Source: Thiocapsa roseilacustris (lineage in GTDB: Bacteria > Pseudomonadota > Gammaproteobacteria > Chromatiales > Chromatiaceae). Taken from it: DNA of 64,000 nucleotides. A program made the translations under genes and the position numbers. Below are positions 60,389 to 64,000 of the stretch, piece by piece. The stretch covers positions 81,471 to 145,470 of the forward strand of contig NZ_JBBWVE010000017.1 of the NCBI RefSeq assembly GCF_041903755.1, in the 5' to 3' direction. The first letter of the stretch is position 1, and each line of letters starts with the position of its first letter. The notes under the pieces were generated by a model. The model had not been told where the DNA came from. It searched no databases and worked only from the letters and a program-made list of their open reading frames with translations.

Positions 60389-61568
60389 TCCTAGCAGCCT
60401 GTCGGACTTGCCCCCTGGAGGGCCGGTATCGGAGCCCCGATGGGCCGTTTGTTGCGTAAATAAGACGTTTTTGGGCGAAAAGCGAGGGTTTCCTCCCGAT
60501 TTCCCTTACTGCAGGCGCAATACGGCCATGCGTTTTAAGTTCCACGCCAAGCAGACCAGGGTCCACTCGTTCTGAACATTGTCCAGACCGCGGGTGAGGA
60601 ACTGACGAAACCCCATCACGGATTTGATGATGCCGAAGACCGGCTCGACGGTTTGCTTGCGCAGGGCGTAGGTCGCCCGGCCGTTGGGAGTCTTCAAGCG
60701 GTGGGCCATGCGCTCCACCGCCGTCGCCTCGGCGGGCGGGGCTTCGGGGCTCTTGAAGCGCTCCGACCAATGGGGGTGGTGTGCGTCGCGTTTGATCGCG
60801 ATCGCCGGCTCGACGCCGGCGCTCTCGCAGGCCGTCACGTTGGCCTCGCTGAAGTCGCCGGCATCGGCCAAGAACTGTTCGGTCTGGTTGATCTCCTCGG
60901 GCAGGGCCTGCAGCCGCTCGAGCATCGGCGCGAGTGGTTGCTTGTCGTTGGCCGCCTGCGTGACCTGCGGGAGGAGCACCAGCATGGTCTCGGTGTCGAC
61001 CACCGCTTGGGCGTTGTAACACTGCTCGAAGCCACCACCGGCGACCGGCATGATGCGGGAGTCTTCGTCGGTGAGGTTGATCTGGTCGTCGGGACGCGGG
61101 CCGGGGGTGCGTGCATTGGGCGGTTGACCGCCCGGCTTGCGTCCCGTGGCCGCCGCCTTGGCCGCGTGGGCGGCGAGCTTGGCCTCATGGTCGGCCTGCT
61201 CGCGGGCAAAGCGCTCGGCGGCACGCGCCTCGATCTTGCCCTTGGCCGCAGCGATGGCCGCCAGGCGATCCTCGCGGCGCTTGAGCTCCTCCGGCAGACT
61301 CATGCCGTCGGGAAGGTTGGCCGCGTCGGCCTCCTCGGCCAACGCCAGCAGCTCTTGAACCTCGCCTTTGAGTTGCGCCTCGATCGCCTCGGCGTGCCCG
61401 TAGGACAGGGCACTGTAACGGCTGGCATTGGCGTGGATCTTGGTGTAATCGATGTCGCGGTTGATCGAACGGAAGTGGCTCATCGGCTCAGGCCCCAAAG
61501 TGAGCTGCGCCTATTCTAACGGGTTGCGGCGCCGTCCGACACCGGGAAAGTCCGACAGGCTGCTAGGA
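60389..61568 (-). mobile_element. IS1182-type insertion sequence, internally deleted
   Basis: A 1180-bp element with perfect 21-bp terminal inverted repeats (tcctagcagcctgtcggactt at 60389-60409, complement at 61548-61568; 20-base view tcctagcagcctgtcggact). It contains one transposase frame on the − strand. Full IS1182 elements are longer (about 1.6 kb or more) and their transposase has about 450 residues. No target duplication could be identified by eye. It is probably immobile by itself but could be moved by an intact relative. Confidence 0.85.
60506..61483 (-). pseudogene. IS1182 transposase with in-frame internal deletion
   Basis: The frame reads MSHFRSINRDIDY, the normal N-terminus, and joins directly to TKIHANASRYSALSYGHA, which in the intact enzyme follows the first catalytic Asp in ALDGTK. 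About 120-130 residues, holding most of the DUF772 part and the first Asp of the DDE triad, are missing without a frame break. The second half is intact (DQINLTDEDSRIM, CYNAQAVVDTETM, ADAGDFSEANV and the C-terminal VEPVFGIIKSVMGFRQFLTRG). The product cannot be catalytic alone. The ATG at 61483 is chosen; an ATG at 61498 adds five residues. Confidence 0.88.
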
Positions 61569-61846
61569 CCACGATCGGTCGTGGTCAAGGAAGATGTCGC
61601 GTCGGCTCGGCCGCTTGTCGGTCGTTGCCGTTGGCCGTCGCGACAGCGGAAGAGGACGACTGCACCTCGTCTATCCCGGGGGTGTCGTCGCGACGCGACG
61701 CTCGCCGGCGTCGCTTGCGGCCGATCGGACCAACGAGGCTTCGAGTGTTCGGCGCAGTCCCGGGCATGAACGGGGAAACCGGGATGAACTCTATGTGTAC
61801 TTCGCGGTAAGATTCGTGACACCACGAACCCGCCTCGGAGAGGCCC

Positions 61847-62875
61847 ATGCGCACGCCCGCCGCCGATCGCGACGATTATGATTCGCCCTGGAAGGATCTC
61901 CTCGATCGTTGGCAGCGTTCCTTTCTGGAATTCTTCTTCCCGACGATCGCGGCCGACATCGACTGGTCGCGGGGCTTGGAGTTTCTCGACAAGGAGCTGC
62001 AGAAGGTCACGCGTCGCGCCGTGGTCGGGCGACGGTATGTCGACAAGCTGGTCAAGGTCTGGCGCCTCGGCGGCGAGGAGACCTGGGTGCTGATCCACAC
62101 CGAGGTGCAGGGCGAGCCGGATCCGGGGTTTGCGCGGCGGCTCTACACCTATCACTCGCGCCTGATGGATCGCTACGATCGTCCGGTCGCGACCTTGGTG
62201 ATCCTGGCCGATGAGCGGCGCAGCTGGCGTCCGAAGCGCTATCGTCACGCCCTCTGGGGCTGCGAGGCGGTGTTGGTGTTTCCGGTCGTGAAGCTGTTGG
62301 ATTTCAAGTCCCGCACGGCCGAGCTGGAGGCCAGTGCCAATCCCTTCGCGCTGGTCGTCCTGGCGCAGTTGGCCGCCACCGCGACCAAACGCGACCCGAG
62401 CGCGCGGCTGGATCGCAAGATCGGGCTGACCCGGCGGCTGTACCGTTTCGGCCTGAGCCGCGACGAGGTGCTGAGTCTGTATGCCTTCATCGACTGGGCG
62501 ATGACGTTGCCCGAGCCGCTGGAGGACGACTACCATCGGGCCATTCAAGCCATCGAAGAGGCGGAGCAGATGCGATACGTGACCACGGCCGAGCGAATCG
62601 GCATGCGCAAGGGGATGGAGCGAGGGATGGAGAAGGGCCTGGAATCCGAACGTGCACTGCTGCAGCGCCAGGCTCGGCGCCGCTTCGGCGAGGCCGTCGC
62701 CGCGCGCGCCGCCGCGCTGTTGGCCCTGATTCGGACACCCCAGACCCTCGAGCAGCTCGGCGAAGCCCTGCTCGACGATGACGACGGCGAGGTCTGGTTG
62801 ACGGCGGTTCAGGCGCAGGCGGAGCGCGCGGACGGTCTCACCGATGTGGCGGGAGACAGGTCGCCGGCAGCATAG
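61847..62875 (+). CDS. Rpn-family PD-(D/E)XK nuclease-like protein with DUF4351 tail
   Basis: A 342-residue protein. It has the Rpn/YhgA-type nuclease core (YDSPWKDLLDRWQRSFLEFFFP span; then VWRLGGEETWVLIHTEVQGEP, where ILIHTEVQ-type Glu-x-Gln is the nuclease motif, and FARRLYTYHSRLMDRYDRP). The C-terminal stretch SERALLQRQARRRFG, then EAVAARAAALLALIRTPQTL, is DUF4351-like. Such proteins are linked to recombination and mobile elements. It lies right after the IS element. Confidence 0.85.
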   Translation: MRTPAADRDDYDSPWKDLLDRWQRSFLEFFFPTIAADIDWSRGLEFLDKELQKVTRRAVVGRRYVDKLVKVWRLGGEETWVLIHTEVQGEPDPGFARRLYTYHSRLMDRYDRPVATLVILADERRSWRPKRYRHALWGCEAVLVFPVVKLLDFKSRTAELEASANPFALVVLAQLAATATKRDPSARLDRKIGLTRRLYRFGLSRDEVLSLYAFIDWAMTLPEPLEDDYHRAIQAIEEAEQMRYVTTAERIGMRKGMERGMEKGLESERALLQRQARRRFGEAVAARAAALLALIRTPQTLEQLGEALLDDDDGEVWLTAVQAQAERADGLTDVAGDRSPAA

Positions 62876-63047
62876 TGGCCGTGGCCTGTGGCCTCGGGGT
62901 CAGGTCTTGACTCGTGCCTTTTCTTTTCAGAGCAGATCACGGCATTGAACTACCGCAAGGGGGACTGAGGAGCGCGGTTCCCACGACGTCCGATGCCCAT
63001 GTGCCGACAACGCGAAGCCCGTCCAACGACATGAATGACTGTCTGCG

Positions 63048-63884
63048 ATGCCAAGCCCGAAACCGCGTCTGTTGGTCCTGACCTCGACCTTCCCGCTCTG
63101 GCGGGATGATGTGGAGCCGCCGTTCGTGTTCGAGCTGAGTCGGCGCCTGACCGACACCTTCGACATTACCGCACTGACGCCGCGCGCACCGGGCACCCTG
63201 CAACACGAGACCCTGGACGGGCTGCGCGTTATCCGCTTCCCCTACTTCATCCGGAGCCAGGAGAACCTTGCCAGCCACGGTGGCGGCATCCTCAACCGGC
63301 TGCGAGCCAACCCGCTCAACTATCTGCTGGTGCAGCCCTTCCTGATCGGCCAGTTGTGGGCGTTGATCCGCTTGCTGCGCCATGACGGCTGGGATCTGAT
63401 TCACGCCCACTGGCTGATCCCGCAGGGTCTGGTCGCGTTGCTGGCGCGCAGGCTGGCTAGGCGTCCGGTGCCGCTGGTCTGTACTTCGCGTGGCGGCGAT
63501 TTGTTCGCCCTACGCGGCACACCGTTTCGTGCGCTGAAGCGTGCTGTGCTGTGGGCGAGTCATCGGATCAGCGTGGTCAGCCAGGCGATGCGCGATGAGG
63601 TGCTCGCGCTCGGGATCGCTCGCGAGAAGGTCGAGGTGATCCCTATGGGCGTCGATCTGAACGAACATTTCACCCCCGACCCGCGCATGCCGCACGAACA
63701 AAACCAGTTGCTGTTCGTCGTACGCCTGGTCGAAAAGAATGGCGTGGGTTTATTGCTGAGGGCGCTCCCGCGGATTTTGCAAGCATTCCCCGATACCCGA
63801 CTCACCATTGCCGGTAGCGGCCCGATGGAAAGCAAGCTGCGAGAGCTAGCCGCATTTCTGGAATCAGCAACCACTTCGAAGTAA
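63048..63884 (+). CDS. Glycosyltransferase family 4 protein, C-terminally truncated
   Basis: A 278-residue protein. The GT4 N-terminal domain is complete (LLVLTSTFPLWRDDVEPPFV, then DLIHAHWLIPQGLVALLARR, and VEVIPMGVDLNEHFTP), and the second domain starts (LLFVVRLVEKNGVGLLLRAL and LTIAGSGPMESKLREL). The usual donor-site Glu motif (E-x7-E) and the last ~100 residues are missing; the frame ends LESATTSK at 63884. Normal length is about 370-400. The break point is followed by a hairpin-rich segment, so it was probably cut by a mobile element. Confidence 0.8.
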   Translation: MPSPKPRLLVLTSTFPLWRDDVEPPFVFELSRRLTDTFDITALTPRAPGTLQHETLDGLRVIRFPYFIRSQENLASHGGGILNRLRANPLNYLLVQPFLIGQLWALIRLLRHDGWDLIHAHWLIPQGLVALLARRLARRPVPLVCTSRGGDLFALRGTPFRALKRAVLWASHRISVVSQAMRDEVLALGIAREKVEVIPMGVDLNEHFTPDPRMPHEQNQLLFVVRLVEKNGVGLLLRALPRILQAFPDTRLTIAGSGPMESKLRELAAFLESATTSK

Positions 63885-64000
63885 CCATCCCCCGGCAAAG
63901 CCGGGGGCTTTGAATTCGTGAGCCGCTCAAAGCGGCAAAGGGGTCGCTAACGCGGCCCCACGGTTCTTGGGCCGCCTAAAGGCGGCAAATCAGCGCCACA
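63885..64000. mobile_element. Hairpin-rich segment, likely start of a mobile element at the window edge
   Basis: Three clean hairpins in about 100 bases: cccccggc/gccggggg (63889-63896 with 63900-63907), gccgct/agcggc (63922-63927 with 63931-63936) and gccgcc/ggcggc (63971-63976 with 63981-63986). Loops are caa, taaa or aaa. Such subterminal hairpin sets mark ends of IS200/IS605-type or related elements, and the interrupted glycosyltransferase supports insertion here. No transposase is visible because the window ends. Confidence 0.45.

Overview
The window is a high-GC gammaproteobacterial chromosome segment, most likely from a purple sulfur bacterium (Chromatiaceae, Thiocapsa/Allochromatium-like). 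The evidence is a tetraheme photosynthetic reaction-centre cytochrome homologue, a high-potential iron-sulfur protein (HiPIP), SoxYZ, and the gammaproteobacterial order asd-fimV-truA-trpFBA-accD-folC-dedD-cvpA-purF-metZ. Species cannot be named from the sequence alone. No rRNA, tRNA, CRISPR array or prophage was seen.

Layout. 1-2.2 kb: end of a pqi-type MCE lipid-transport operon (pqiB partial, pqiC). 2.3-3.4 kb: DmeF-type metal exporter, followed by a repeat-rich spacer. 3.9-7.2 kb: ferrous iron operon feoA-feoA-feoB-feoC with a Fur-box-like site upstream. 7.7-17.7 kb: a DUF4407 coiled-coil membrane protein, a methyltransferase, PBP1C, DUF29 and FixH-like small proteins, an N-carbamoylputrescine-amidase-like enzyme, a MEKHLA protein and a YdjM-like membrane protein. 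17.9-21.7 kb: a cobalt/cobalamin patch (cbiO, cbiQ, cobD) followed by a deleted cobQ remnant and a CobT-like degenerate gene.

22.5-30.2 kb is the most unusual region. It holds, all on the + strand, a Tat-exported metallophosphoesterase, a SoxA-like monoheme cytochrome, a DUF1566 protein, SoxY, SoxZ, a Tat-exported HiPIP, and a giant protein in which a complete PufC-type tetraheme cytochrome is joined to a 7-copy coiled-coil repeat and an OmpA-like peptidoglycan-binding domain. The gene set reads as a periplasmic route from sulfur-compound oxidation to a photosynthetic-type cytochrome tethered to the cell wall; this is inference.

30.3-42 kb: housekeeping and accessory genes (rlmKL, hrpB, small conserved proteins, an alpha/beta hydrolase, a secreted DsrE-like protein, srkA, a secreted metallophosphatase-like protein, and a parD antitoxin whose parE is reduced to a C-terminal stub). 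42.1-46.7 kb: leuCDB and asd. 46.9-60.3 kb: fimV to metZ. 60.4-64 kb: an IS1182-type element with an internal in-frame deletion but intact ends, an Rpn-family nuclease, and a glycosyltransferase that stops early next to a hairpin-rich segment at the window edge.

Spacers carry several dispersed repeat families: a ~98-bp element with cgtaggttgtgc ends (two opposed copies plus a half copy), an 88-bp element with a perfect 16-bp stem (two copies), GAGCGCAGCGAA palindromes, nested palindromes bounded by 26-bp arms, and hexamer/heptamer microsatellites.
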